NCBI GenBank assembly: GCA_963975575.1
Contig: CAXBHL010000004.1
Coordinates: 62,001 to 126,000 of the forward strand
Origin: UBA6054 sp963975575
Lineage (GTDB): Bacteria; Planctomycetota; Phycisphaerae; Phycisphaerales; UBA1924
Length of the DNA: 64,000 nucleotides
Reading direction: 5' to 3'
Made by a program: the position numbers and the translations under genes
The notes under the pieces: generated by a model
Seen by the model: only the letters and a program-made list of their open reading frames with translations
What the model was told of the DNA's origin: nothing
The model's database searches: none
Shown: in pieces, positions 17,458 to 27,367 of the stretch
Position numbering within the stretch: the first letter of the stretch is position 1
Layout of the letters: every line of letters begins with the position of its first letter

Positions 17458-19098
17458 TCAGCCCAGGATCGAGAGCCCGATGACCATCGCCACCAGCATG
17501 GTGAAGTTGTGCAGGAAGTGGGCCGTCATCGGCGCGATGATCGAGCCGCGCCACTCCCGCATGAACGCGAAGACTGTTCCCAGCACGATCAGCGGCGTGA
17601 CCATCAGCGGGCCGTAGGAGTGCAGGAACGCGAACAGCGCCGCCGTGCCCAGCGCCGCCATGAGCCAGCCCGTCCGCGCGCGGAAGTGCCGGTACAGGGC
17701 GCCGCGGAAGATCAGCTCCTCCGTGATCGGGGCCCACACCGTGGCCAGCAGAAAGATCAGCACCAGCAGCAGCGGGTCGGCTGATCCGACCAGGTCCACG
17801 ATCGGGTTGCTCGGTGCCGCGGGATCGCCCCCCATGCCCATCTTCCGGCGCAACCAGTTCCACGCGGTCATCAGGACAACCGTCATGACCACGCCGCCGA
17901 TGTACAAGGGGATGCCCGCCAGGTACACCAGCACGCCGCAGCCCATCTCGCGCAGCACGCCCTCGCCCCGGGTCAGCCCCACGGCCTGGCGCCAGTTGTA
18001 CATGCTCATGCCCCGCGCCAGCGGCCAGAGCACCAGCAGCATCAGCATCCACTGCAACCCCAGCTGCGCGAAGCCGAACCAGGCCATCGTCGCGTCGCTC
18101 GCGTGGGCCTCGACGACGGTCGCGCCGATCGCCATCAGCGCGAACGCGCCGACGAACAGGGCGTAGGTCTCGAGCATGACGGAGCCGCCCGGCTCGGGTC
18201 GCGGGCACTTCATGGCCGTCCGCCGGTCGAAGTACCAGATCATCCCCCACACCAGGACGCCCGTCCCCGCCAGCAGACCGAAGCCCACCACGCAGAGGAT
18301 GCCAAGCCCGAAGAAGACCAGCGGCCAAGGGCCCCCGATGATCGCCTCGCGCTCCGCGTCGGGCCGGCCCTTGCTGAGCGCGAAGGCGCCGATGTCGCCG
18401 TAGCGGGCCGCGAGCTGGTCCCGCATCGCCAAGTCCAGCGTATCGGGCCCGTTGGTGTAGATCGCCTCGACCGCGTCCAGCTCGGCGCCGACCATCGTGC
18501 GGTCGGCCAGACCGACCGCGACGCCCGCGTCATCGGGTGTTCCGATTTCGTCGGCGACCTCCTCGGCCAGCGCTTCGCGCTGCTCGGCGAACCACGCGGC
18601 CCGGTCGTCGTCGCTGAGATACTCCGCCGCGACCACGCCGATGCGGACGCGGTCGGCGTCGGACGCCCGCAGGTCCTCGAGGCTCTCGACCAGCGTGGCG
18701 CCGGCGTTCGGGTCCTGGGCCATGATGCCACGGACGCGGAGGAAGGCCTTCGCCATCGGGTCGGCCATGCCGCCGGGCGCGGGCTCGTCGGCCGCCTGGG
18801 CCGTCGGGGGCGGCGGGGGCGGGGCGTTGACCAGCGCCTGCTGGCGCTCGTGCCCGAGGTTCTGCCACAGGATGGCCACGCCCGCCAGCACCACCGCCAG
18901 CAGCAGGGCCAGGCTGCGCGACCCCGGGGTGCCGGGGTCCGGCCCGACGATGGGGTTGCCCCGGGGGGTGTAGCGGCGGCGGGTGTGCATGGTCATCGAA
19001 TCCACCAGCGGGCCGGGCCCGGGGCCCCGGCGGGGTGCGTGGGCTGGGTTCGGGCCGGCGGGGTCGGTGGGTCGGTCGGGGTCCATCGCCCTGATCAT
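17458..19098 (-). CDS. CPBP-family intramembrane metalloprotease
   Basis: A multi-pass membrane protein whose C-terminal ~100 residues carry the CPBP (CAAX protease / bacteriocin-processing) motifs: EELIFRG with EExxxR, a His in FAFLHS, and HFLHNF. The N-terminal half has a short cytoplasmic segment, one membrane helix, then a ~180-residue soluble domain with no recognised fold, then further helices. This extra soluble domain is unusual for CPBP proteins, which are typically ~200-300 residues. The start is uncertain: Met codons at 19098, 19086, 18996 and 18990 are all possible, and 18996 would begin directly at an Arg-rich segment before the first helix. It converges on lpxC. Substrate unknown. 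Confidence 0.82.
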   Translation of the reverse strand: MIRAMDPDRPTDPAGPNPAHAPRRGPGPGPLVDSMTMHTRRRYTPRGNPIVGPDPGTPGSRSLALLLAVVLAGVAILWQNLGHERQQALVNAPPPPPPTAQAADEPAPGGMADPMAKAFLRVRGIMAQDPNAGATLVESLEDLRASDADRVRIGVVAAEYLSDDDRAAWFAEQREALAEEVADEIGTPDDAGVAVGLADRTMVGAELDAVEAIYTNGPDTLDLAMRDQLAARYGDIGAFALSKGRPDAEREAIIGGPWPLVFFGLGILCVVGFGLLAGTGVLVWGMIWYFDRRTAMKCPRPEPGGSVMLETYALFVGAFALMAIGATVVEAHASDATMAWFGFAQLGLQWMLMLLVLWPLARGMSMYNWRQAVGLTRGEGVLREMGCGVLVYLAGIPLYIGGVVMTVVLMTAWNWLRRKMGMGGDPAAPSNPIVDLVGSADPLLLVLIFLLATVWAPITEELIFRGALYRHFRARTGWLMAALGTAALFAFLHSYGPLMVTPLIVLGTVFAFMREWRGSIIAPMTAHFLHNFTMLVAMVIGLSILG

Positions 19099-19225
19099 CG
19101 GCCCCCCGGACCGTCCCGCCCACTGCGATTGCCCCGGCCCGGCCCAGAAAAGCCCCGATCGTCCGCGGGTCGGACGGGGTCGGGCGGCAGAGCGGTGGGC
19201 GGGGGCCGGGATGGTTGGTGTCAAT

Positions 19226-19253
19226 TTGACCCCCCTGTCCTGCGGCCTATCGT
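19226..19253 (+). promoter_or_regulatory. Sigma-70-type promoter upstream of rplM
   Basis: A -35 TTGACC (19226-19231) and a -10 TATCGT (19248-19253) with a 16-nt spacer, in a 316-nt gene-free stretch. The -35 is embedded in a perfect palindrome GTCAATTTGAC at 19220-19230. Nothing else is seen in this gap except a possible leader of ~155 nt, long enough for a ribosomal-protein autoregulatory element that I cannot fold here. Confidence 0.5.
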
Positions 19254-19414
19254 CTTGGCCCTGCCCGGGCCGCGTGCCCGGGACTCGGAACCGACAATCC
19301 TGCCGATTCCCGCGCGACGCGACGATCGGCCCGCCCCGCCCGGCAGGCGGCGTATCAACCCTCGATTGGGCGTGGTCGCTTCGGCGTCACCCGTCCCGCA
19401 CCAAGGAGCGTGCC

Positions 19415-19876
19415 ATGTCGATGAAGAAGACCCGTGTGCATCTTCGCCGCCAGACCTGGGTGGCCAAGAACGGCGAAGTGGCCAAGGGCTGGCACCAGGT
19501 GGACGCCACCGACGTCTCGCTGGGCCGCCTGGCCGCGGAAGTCGCCACCGTCCTGATGGGCAAGCACCGCCCCGAGTACACCCCCCACGTCGACACCGGC
19601 GAGTTCGTGATCGTCACGAACGCGGCCAAGGTCGGCCTGACGGGGCGCAAGGGCGAGCAGAAGCTGCGCCTGCGGTACTCCGGCTACCCCGGCGGCCTCA
19701 AGGCCGAGACCTACGACATGGTCCGCGAGCGGGCTCCCGAGAAGCTGATCAACGACGCCGTGCGTCGCATGCTTCCCAAGAACCGTCTGGGCCGCCAGAT
19801 GCTGACCAAGCTCAAGGTCTACCCCGGCACCGACCACCCCCACAAGGGCGTCAACGCCACCGAACTGAAGGTCTGA
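19415..19876 (+). CDS. rplM: Ribosomal protein L13
   Basis: Large-subunit ribosomal protein, 153 residues (about 142 in E. coli). Typical segments are visible: WHQVDATDVSLGRLAAEVA, MGKHRPEYTPHVDTGEFV and the C-terminal RMLPKNRLGRQMLTKLKVY. AAGGAG lies 8 nt upstream of the ATG. It is followed by rpsI after 85 nt, the standard L13-S9 pair. Confidence 0.96.
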   Translation: MSMKKTRVHLRRQTWVAKNGEVAKGWHQVDATDVSLGRLAAEVATVLMGKHRPEYTPHVDTGEFVIVTNAAKVGLTGRKGEQKLRLRYSGYPGGLKAETYDMVRERAPEKLINDAVRRMLPKNRLGRQMLTKLKVYPGTDHPHKGVNATELKV

Positions 19877-19961
19877 CGAACGAAACCCACGCGTTCCAAA
19901 GCCTCCCGGGGTGTGCCCGGGACGGTGGATGCGGGACGCGATCAACGAGGAACACACGAAG

Positions 19962-20489
19962 ATGGCATTTGAGACCACGATCATGAACCCGGAGATGGCC
20001 GGCCAGCTGCTGGTCCCCGAGGCCGGCCCCGCCCAGCAGGAGCACAAGCTGCCCGACCCCGTGCCGGCCGACAAGCACGGCTGGTGGTGGGGCACCGGCC
20101 GGCGCAAGTCCGCTGTGGCCCGCGTCCGCCTGCGTCCGGCCAAGAACTCCGGCCAGGGCACGATCCAGGTCCAGGTCAGCCGCCAGAAGTTCAAGCCGAT
20201 CAACGAGTACTTCAGCGAGATGCGCGACCAGAACGACGCGCTGGCCCCGCTCCGCCTGACCGACACCGACGGCAAGCTGGACATCGTGGTCCGCACCCAC
20301 GGCGGCGGCATCATGGGCCAGGCCCAGGCCATCCGCCTCGGCGTCGCCCGCGCCCTCGTCGGCTACGACCCCAACTTCGAGCCCGCCCTCCGCGACGCCG
20401 GCTTCCTGACCCGCGACGCCCGCAAGGTCGAGCGTAAGAAGTACGGCCAGCCCGGCGCCCGCGCCCGCTTCCAGTTCTCCAAGCGCTGA
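19962..20489 (+). CDS. rpsI: Ribosomal protein S9 with long N-terminal extension
   Basis: Small-subunit protein; the conserved body begins at GTGRRKSAVARVRL and ends ARARFQFSKR, with the terminal KR that reaches the P-site tRNA. The product from 19962 is 175 residues against ~130 in E. coli. The excess is an acidic, Pro-rich N-terminal extension of ~40 residues ending in HGWWWGTG. ATG 19962 is preferred over an upstream in-frame Met because the latter overlaps the intergenic leader. Co-transcribed with rplM, followed by a clear terminator. Confidence 0.94.
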   Translation: MAFETTIMNPEMAGQLLVPEAGPAQQEHKLPDPVPADKHGWWWGTGRRKSAVARVRLRPAKNSGQGTIQVQVSRQKFKPINEYFSEMRDQNDALAPLRLTDTDGKLDIVVRTHGGGIMGQAQAIRLGVARALVGYDPNFEPALRDAGFLTRDARKVERKKYGQPGARARFQFSKR

Positions 20490-20540
20490 TCGATCCCGAT
20501 CCGATTCGCCGCTTGCGGCTTTCATCCAGCGAATCCGCTC

Positions 20541-20577
20541 ACGGCCCGGACCTCGTCCGGGCCGTGTTTCTATTGTT
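20541..20577 (+). terminator. Intrinsic terminator after rpsI
   Basis: A perfect 10-bp stem (20541-20550 with 20556-20565), a 5-nt loop, then a T-rich tail GTTTCTATTGTT. Lies 51 nt after the rpsI stop and ends just before the next gene. Confidence 0.8.
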
Positions 20578-20582
20578 GGGCC

Positions 20583-21326
20583 GTGGCCCGCCCGCTCCCA
20601 TCCGATCTCGCCGACTGGTGGACGCGCCGCGCGACGCCGGTGCTGCTGGGCGCCATCGGGCTGTCCGTGGTTGTGTGGGTGCTGGGCATGGTGCTTCTGA
20701 CGCGTCTGGACAACACCCCGGCGTGGTGGCCGGGGGTGGACCCCGGCTCGCCCGAGGTGATCGCCGAGGCGGAGAAGCTTGAGCGGGCCTTCGCCAACCA
20801 GGTCTCGCTGGTGCGCGAGCCGACGGACGCGGAGGGCGCGGACTGGCGGGTGCGGATCAGCCAGAAGAGCGCCAACGCGTGGCTGGCCGTGCGCCTGCGC
20901 TCGTGGGTCGAGAGCGAGGGCGGGCGGTGGCCCTCGGACATCGAGTCGGTGCGGGTGGGGTTCGTGGGCCGGAAGGTGACGCTGGGGGCGCGGGTTGCAG
21001 GTGCGGCCGGCTCGTCGGTGCTGTGGGTGACGCTGACCCCCGAGGTGCGTCAGGACGGCTCGGTGTGGCTGCGGGCGCACGGGGCGCGGGTGGGGGGCGT
21101 GCCGGTGCCGGGGTCCTGGGTGCTGTCGGGGCTGGAGCGGGAGGTCGAGAAGCACGCGCCGGGCGCGACCGAGTCGGTGTCGCTGCGGGCGGTGCTGGCG
21201 GGTGAGGCGCCGCTGATGGTCGAGCCGGTGGTGCGTCTGCCCGACGGGCGCCGGGTGCGGATCGTCGAGCTGGCCGCGGGGGCGGACGGGGTGGCGATGT
21301 CGATGCGGACCGAGACCGGGCGCTGA
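20583..21326 (+). CDS. Membrane-anchored protein of unknown function (YpmS/DUF2140-like topology)
   Basis: A 247-residue protein starting at GTG 20583. One membrane helix (~20-42) is followed by an extracytoplasmic domain with a KSANAWLAVRL helix and alternating beta strands ending in IVELAAGADGVAMSM. This helix-then-strands layout after a single anchor resembles YpmS/DUF2140-type lipid-binding-like proteins, but the match is structural impression only. It begins right after the rpsI terminator, so it must have its own promoter or arise by read-through, and it converges on the next gene. Confidence 0.7.
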   Translation: MARPLPSDLADWWTRRATPVLLGAIGLSVVVWVLGMVLLTRLDNTPAWWPGVDPGSPEVIAEAEKLERAFANQVSLVREPTDAEGADWRVRISQKSANAWLAVRLRSWVESEGGRWPSDIESVRVGFVGRKVTLGARVAGAAGSSVLWVTLTPEVRQDGSVWLRAHGARVGGVPVPGSWVLSGLEREVEKHAPGATESVSLRAVLAGEAPLMVEPVVRLPDGRRVRIVELAAGADGVAMSMRTETGR

Positions 21327-21375
21327 GGCGGCGGTCGTCGCCGGCGGCGGCCCGTCGCGCGGCGTGCCGGGCGGG

Positions 21376-22206
21376 TCAGGGTTTCTTGATGGGCTTGCCG
21401 GTGTCGATGTCCTGGCCGCGGAGGTGGCGGGTCATGTCGCGGAGCATGCGCCCGCCGCGGGCGGTCTGGTGGGGGCTGGAGCGGCTGCCGAGGGTTCGGT
21501 TCATGATGCCGAAGAAGCGTCCCGCGTCCTCGGCGCCGAACTCGCCGTTCTCGACGGCCCGCATGTCACGCTGCGCCTGCGCCTGGGCCTCTTCGACGCG
21601 ATCTTCGTCGGTCGCGTCGTTCTCCTGCCCGGCCATCTGCTCGAAGAGCTTCATCATCTCGACCATCGACCGCTCGATCTGGGCGACACGCTCCTGCTTG
21701 GGGGCGCCGGGGTCGTAGGCGACCGCCTGCTCGTCGATCATGTCCACGAACAGCTGGGAGGCGTTGTCGAGCAGTTGCTCGCGGGCCTCGCCCGAGATGG
21801 TCGATGCGAACGCGGCCAGCAGCACCGAGTCGGACGAGCCCATCGAACCGACGCGCTGGACCAGTTGTCCGATCAGGTCGGCCCGTTCGCGGACGGAGAG
21901 CCGGTTGAAGTCGTCGGTGAGCAGCGTGTACTGGAACAGGGCGTCGATGCGGTCACTCGAGTAGTCGGGGCGGGCCGGGCCGACCAGCGTGGCGACGCCG
22001 ACGATGGTGCCCGCCAGCGCGAGCATGCCGGCGGACGAGCCGAGCAGCAGGCGGACGCGGGGGTCGCGCAGCGCGGCCCGGCCGTGGGTGCGCAGCCAGG
22101 GGATGGTCTTGGGGCGCAGGGGCTTGCCACCGGGCGTGCCGCGGGAACCGGGGCGTGCGGGCGCCGGGTCGTTCAGGCCTTCGAGGAGCGAGGGTTGGTT
22201 GGGCAT
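21376..22206 (-). CDS. Single-pass membrane protein of unknown function
   Basis: 276 residues, family not recognised. A Pro/Arg-rich cytoplasmic N-terminus (~1-50) leads into one helix (~53-75). A helical, charged domain follows, rich in Asp, Glu and Gln (~80-235), with coiled-coil-like EEAQAQAQRDM. Last gene of a three-gene minus-strand group; 24 nt after the prepilin-like gene. Confidence 0.72.
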   Translation of the reverse strand: MPNQPSLLEGLNDPAPARPGSRGTPGGKPLRPKTIPWLRTHGRAALRDPRVRLLLGSSAGMLALAGTIVGVATLVGPARPDYSSDRIDALFQYTLLTDDFNRLSVRERADLIGQLVQRVGSMGSSDSVLLAAFASTISGEAREQLLDNASQLFVDMIDEQAVAYDPGAPKQERVAQIERSMVEMMKLFEQMAGQENDATDEDRVEEAQAQAQRDMRAVENGEFGAEDAGRFFGIMNRTLGSRSSPHQTARGGRMLRDMTRHLRGQDIDTGKPIKKP

Positions 22207-22230
22207 GGGGGGCTCCTGGGTGGGCGGGCG

Positions 22231-23028
22231 TCAGTTGCCCAATCCCGCGTAACGGGCGGCCTGTGTGATGATGTCGGCGAAGACGTCGTCCTCGACGCCG
22301 CCGACGAGCCAGTCGGCGCGTCCGTCCATGTACGAGGCCAGGCGGGGCGAGCCGTTGCCGCGTTCGTGCCAGTCGTCGGCGTCGTAGAGCACGGGCAGGT
22401 CGATCTTGCGCTTGCGCGAATCGACGAAGTCGTTCCAGACGCGGGTGACGGGGCGGGACAGCTCGCCGGCCGAGGCCGCGCCGGTGAACTCGAGCACGAG
22501 CATCGCCAGCCCGGGCAGGTAGGCGTAGGAGGTGCCGAAGGACTCGTTGACGGCCTGGCCGCCGGAATCGACGTCATCGGAGTAGCGGTCCTGCGGGCAG
22601 CGGTAGGGGAACTCGACGAGCCAGCGCCGGTCCTCGGTCGGGCGCGGGTCGTCGGGGTCGCGGCGCGGGAGCGGCGCGTCGATGTAGCCGCCGAGGATGC
22701 CGAGCAGGGACGGGTCGTTGGCGTTGACGAAATCGCCGTCGATGGTGTCGCCGGGATCGACGATGGGGAGGACCTCGGGCAGCAGGCCCCTGGACTCCTG
22801 GTCGAGGTACATCTGCAGGCCCATCTGCATCGAGCGGAGGTTGGCCAGGCACTGGACGCGCTTGGCCGAGTCCCGGGCGGCCCCGATCGACGGCAGGATG
22901 ATCGAGATCAGGATCGCGATGATCGCGATGACCACCAGCAGCTCGATGAGCGTGAAGGCCCCGGGTTGCCGGCGGCGCGGCGGGCCCGGTTGGGGACGGC
23001 GGGATGGGTGTGGAGCGGGTCTGTGCAT
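22231..23028 (-). CDS. Prepilin-type (type II secretion pseudopilin-like) protein
   Basis: 265 residues from Met 23028 (an upstream Met at 23136 would add 36 Pro/Arg-rich residues). The prepilin signature AFTLIELLVVIAIIAIL lies at about residues 24-40, with the conserved Glu at +5 of the mature protein. The leader is long and Arg/Pro-rich, and the residue before Phe is Ala rather than the usual Gly. The C-terminal domain resembles the planctomycete pseudopilins with RCPQD, Tyr- and Trp-rich loops. Expected to be cleaved by prepilin peptidase and assembled in a pseudopilus. No secretion ATPase gene is nearby. Confidence 0.85.
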   Translation of the reverse strand: MHRPAPHPSRRPQPGPPRRRQPGAFTLIELLVVIAIIAILISIILPSIGAARDSAKRVQCLANLRSMQMGLQMYLDQESRGLLPEVLPIVDPGDTIDGDFVNANDPSLLGILGGYIDAPLPRRDPDDPRPTEDRRWLVEFPYRCPQDRYSDDVDSGGQAVNESFGTSYAYLPGLAMLVLEFTGAASAGELSRPVTRVWNDFVDSRKRKIDLPVLYDADDWHERGNGSPRLASYMDGRADWLVGGVEDDVFADIITQAARYAGLGN

Positions 23029-23092
23029 GGGCGGCCTGGTGGGTTGTACCGGCAAGACCCCGGTCGGGGTTTCATCCCCGACCGGGATGGGT

Positions 23093-23683
23093 TCAGATGG
23101 GTGATCGGAGCATCGGGCCCGGTTTCGTGACCTCATCGACGATTCGGCGGGCCGTGGGGGTCTGGATGCTGCGGATGGCGTCCGCGTGGCGTTCGAAAGC
23201 GGCCCGGAAGTCGGGGTCCCGCAGCGCGTTCTGGATCGACGCGGCGATGGATCCGGCCCCTTTTCGCACCTGGCGGGCCCGCAGGAGGGTCGCGACGAGG
23301 GCGGCCGCGAGCAACGTCGGGCCCTGTGCGGGGGGCGGCAGCAGCGGCGTCAGCACCCCCACGCCCTGGGTGAGCGCGTCCGTGGGACGGCCTATCTCGG
23401 CCAGTACGCGGTCGGCTTGGAGCACGGCGGCGTCCAGCGCGGCCGCCCGGGCCCGGGCCAGACCGATGGCCGCGTCGAGGTCGGGCGCGGACGGTGCGTC
23501 GGGCGGAAGGTCCGCCCGGGCCTGCTCCAGACCGGCCAGCTCGCCCGCGAGCCGGTCGCGGGCCCGGGCCGCGTCCTCCCGCAGGGCCGTGGCGGCGGCC
23601 ACCGTCTGCGGGATGTCGGCGCAGCCCGACGGAACGGAAACGATCGCAATCGCGATCACGACAAGGCAGAACACGCGGAGCAT
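23093..23683 (-). CDS. Predicted lipoprotein with Ala-rich coiled coil
   Basis: 196 residues from Met 23683, which has GGAGGGGGAG just upstream. Residues 1-20 are a lipoprotein signal with lipobox VPSGC. The body is Ala/Arg/Asp-rich and helical (~25-110), then a second hydrophobic stretch around GPTLLAAALVATLL, then an amphipathic C-terminus. No family recognised. First gene of the group with the prepilin-like and membrane proteins (64-nt gap). Confidence 0.75.
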   Translation of the reverse strand: MLRVFCLVVIAIAIVSVPSGCADIPQTVAAATALREDAARARDRLAGELAGLEQARADLPPDAPSAPDLDAAIGLARARAAALDAAVLQADRVLAEIGRPTDALTQGVGVLTPLLPPPAQGPTLLAAALVATLLRARQVRKGAGSIAASIQNALRDPDFRAAFERHADAIRSIQTPTARRIVDEVTKPGPMLRSPI

Positions 23684-23872
23684 GGGCTCCCCCTCCTGAC
23701 ACGCCCGGTGTGGGTCGGCCGACGGACGGGCGCGTCGATGCCCGCCGGACGGCGGGGCTCGGGGGAGCGGGAAGCCGAGTGTACCGGGGTCGGCGCGAAG
23801 CTCAATCGCGAATGCGCGCAGTTCCACGAAACAGCGCACCGGGGCGCACATCGGCGGCGGATTCGGGCTGGT

Positions 23873-24682
23873 TCAGTCCGCCGCGGGCGTTCCCGGACCG
23901 GTGAGGCGCTTGAGCGCTCTGTTGGCCATCGCGCCGATCACGCCGAGCACCGCGAAAGTAAGCACGATGCCGCCGACGATCATCCAGCGGGGCTTTTCGA
24001 CGTTGGACCAGTCGGTGATCTGGCTGCCGATGAGCACGGCGGCGAAGGTGCGCGGGGCCATGCCGACCAGCGTTCCGATGATGTACACCCGCTTCTTCAC
24101 GCCCGAGGCGCACAGGATGAGGTTCATCAGCGCGAAGGGCGAGTTGGGGGGGATGCGGACCAGCGTGACGATGAGCAGGGCTTTCCAGAAGCCCGATTCG
24201 ATGAGCGCGTCGCGCACCACGCGGGCCTTGACGTTGCGGTGGATCTCCCGCTCGGCCCGCTCGCGGGCGAACCGGCCTGCGATGAAGAAGCCGACGATCG
24301 ACGCGCCGCCGAAGCCGATCCACGCGGCCGCGAAGCCAACGGGCACGCCGAAGGCGTAGCCGGCGAGGATCGCCTGCGAATAGGTCGGCAGGAAGCCGCA
24401 GCCGGCGCTGACGATGAAGATGAGCACATAGGTGGCCACGCCGAGCGCCTCGCGCATGGGGCCGGCCTCGGCCTCCCCGCGGAGGAAGGTGGAGATCGGC
24501 TCCATGTTGAAGAGCACGAGGAACCCGCCCAGGGCGGGGAGCACGGCCCAGGCCACGCCCAGCGCCGCGGCCGGGCCCAGGCGTCCGAAGATCGCGCCCA
24601 GCGAGTTGTCGGCCGATCCGGGCAGCTCGGCGGGAGGGGTCGGCTCGGGGGGTGCGGGGTCGGGGGGTAGGGAGGATTCCAT
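23873..24682 (-). CDS. TVP38/DedA-like (VTT-domain) membrane protein in the arsenic operon
   Basis: 269 residues, start at ATG 24682. A Pro-rich N-terminus precedes five or six helices. The VTT-type core contains GYAFGVPVGFAAAWIGFGGAS and a re-entrant-looking RIPPNSPFALMNLILCASGV. This family acts in membrane lipid or solute transport, and members recur in metal- and arsenic-resistance operons. Here it follows acr3 by 20 nt and is the distal gene of the ars operon, so a role in arsenic handling is inferred from position only. Confidence 0.82.
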   Translation of the reverse strand: MESSLPPDPAPPEPTPPAELPGSADNSLGAIFGRLGPAAALGVAWAVLPALGGFLVLFNMEPISTFLRGEAEAGPMREALGVATYVLIFIVSAGCGFLPTYSQAILAGYAFGVPVGFAAAWIGFGGASIVGFFIAGRFARERAEREIHRNVKARVVRDALIESGFWKALLIVTLVRIPPNSPFALMNLILCASGVKKRVYIIGTLVGMAPRTFAAVLIGSQITDWSNVEKPRWMIVGGIVLTFAVLGVIGAMANRALKRLTGPGTPAAD

Positions 24683-24702
24683 GGGGCGATCGTACGGGTG
24701 AC

Positions 24703-25833
24703 TCAGGCCCGCGGCGCGAACCCTTTGGCCAGGCGCAGCGACACACCGACCAGGGCGATGAGCACCGGGACCTCGACCAGCGGGCCGACGACCGTGGCGA
24801 AGGCCACGCCCGAGCCGATCCCGAAGACGGCGATGGCCACGGCGATCGCCAGCTCGAAGTTGTTGCCCGAGGCGGTGAAGGCCAGCGTGGCCGCCCGCTC
24901 GTAGTCCGCTCCAACCGCTTTGGCCATGAAGAAACTGACGAAGAACATGACGACGAAATAGATCGCCAGCGGCACGGCGATCCGCAGGATGTCGAGCGGG
25001 AGTCCGACGATGCGCTCGCCCTGCAGGCTGAACATCGCCACGATCGTCAGGAGCAGGGCGACGAGCGTGATCGGCGCGATCCGCGGCAGGAACACACCGG
25101 TATACCACGCGTCGCCCTTGATCGGGCGGAGCACGAACCGCGTGATCATGCCCGCGAAGAAGGGGATGCCCAGGTAGATCATGACGCTGGTGAACACTTC
25201 GCCGATGGACACGTCGACCACCGCACCCTCCACCCCGAGCAGCGGCGGCAGGAAGGTGATGAACAGCCACGCGTAGACGCCGAAGAAGAGCACCTGGAAG
25301 ATCGAGTTGAACGCCACGAGCCCGGCCGCGTAATCGCTGCTGCCCCTGGCCAGGTCGTTCCACACCAGCACCATGGCGATGCACCGGGCCAGGCCGACGA
25401 GGATCAGGCCGGTCATGTACTCGGGGTGGTCGCGCAGGAACAGCACGGCGAGCACGAACATCAGCGCCGGGCCGACGACCCAGTTCTGTATCAGCGACAG
25501 GGCGAGGACTTTGCGGTCTTTGAAGACCTCGGGCAGCTTCTCGTATCGCACCTTGGCCAGGGGCGGGTACATCATCAGGATCAGGCCGACGGCGATGGGG
25601 ATGTTGGTGGTGCCCACCGACATCGAGTCAAGTGCATCGGATGCGCCGGGGACGAGCTTGCCGATCGCCACACCCAGGGCCATGGCCGCGAAGATCCAGA
25701 CGGTGAGATAGCGGTCGAGGAAGCCGAGGCGCCTGGGCGTGACGCAGGCGGGCTCGGCGTTCTCGCTTGAAGCGTTCACCACAGAGGGCACAGAGGCCAC
25801 AGAGGACGAGCGTTTTGGTTCCGGATGATCCAC
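24703..25833 (-). CDS. acr3: Acr3-type arsenite efflux transporter
   Basis: Exports arsenite across the inner membrane by the proton-motive force. 376 residues with ten predicted helices. The essential Cys lies in LARCIAMVLVWNDLA, and TASGNNFELAIAVAIAVFG is the family's highly conserved broken helix. The recognisable family sequence begins at LGFLDRYLTVW (~residue 36). The first ~35 residues, from ATG 25833, are encoded partly by the left arm of an inverted repeat (VASVPSVVN corresponds to it), so this N-terminus may be an insertion product or the true start may be a GTG downstream. 61 nt after the arsC-arsM stop. Confidence 0.93.
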   Translation of the reverse strand: MDHPEPKRSSSVASVPSVVNASSENAEPACVTPRRLGFLDRYLTVWIFAAMALGVAIGKLVPGASDALDSMSVGTTNIPIAVGLILMMYPPLAKVRYEKLPEVFKDRKVLALSLIQNWVVGPALMFVLAVLFLRDHPEYMTGLILVGLARCIAMVLVWNDLARGSSDYAAGLVAFNSIFQVLFFGVYAWLFITFLPPLLGVEGAVVDVSIGEVFTSVMIYLGIPFFAGMITRFVLRPIKGDAWYTGVFLPRIAPITLVALLLTIVAMFSLQGERIVGLPLDILRIAVPLAIYFVVMFFVSFFMAKAVGADYERAATLAFTASGNNFELAIAVAIAVFGIGSGVAFATVVGPLVEVPVLIALVGVSLRLAKGFAPRA

Positions 25834-25883
25834 GCCTTGTCTCTCCCTCTGTGCCGCTCTGTGTTCTCTGTGCCCTCTGTGGT
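25778..25883. repeat. Inverted repeat element of CCACAGAG units at the acr3 5' end
   Basis: Arms ACCACAGAGGGCACAGAG (25778-25795) and its exact complement (25866-25883) are 18 bp and perfect. Beyond them both arms continue as degenerate CACAGAG repeats (to ~25806 and back to ~25845), leaving a loop of ~40 nt that contains the acr3 ATG. The left arm is translated as part of acr3. CCACAGAG-type interspersed repeats are familiar from intergenic DNA of many environmental bacteria; only one copy is in this window. Confidence 0.75.
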
Positions 25884-25894
25884 TGATCCCGCCG

Positions 25895-27353
<1,459 letters not shown>

Positions 27354-27367
<14 letters not shown>

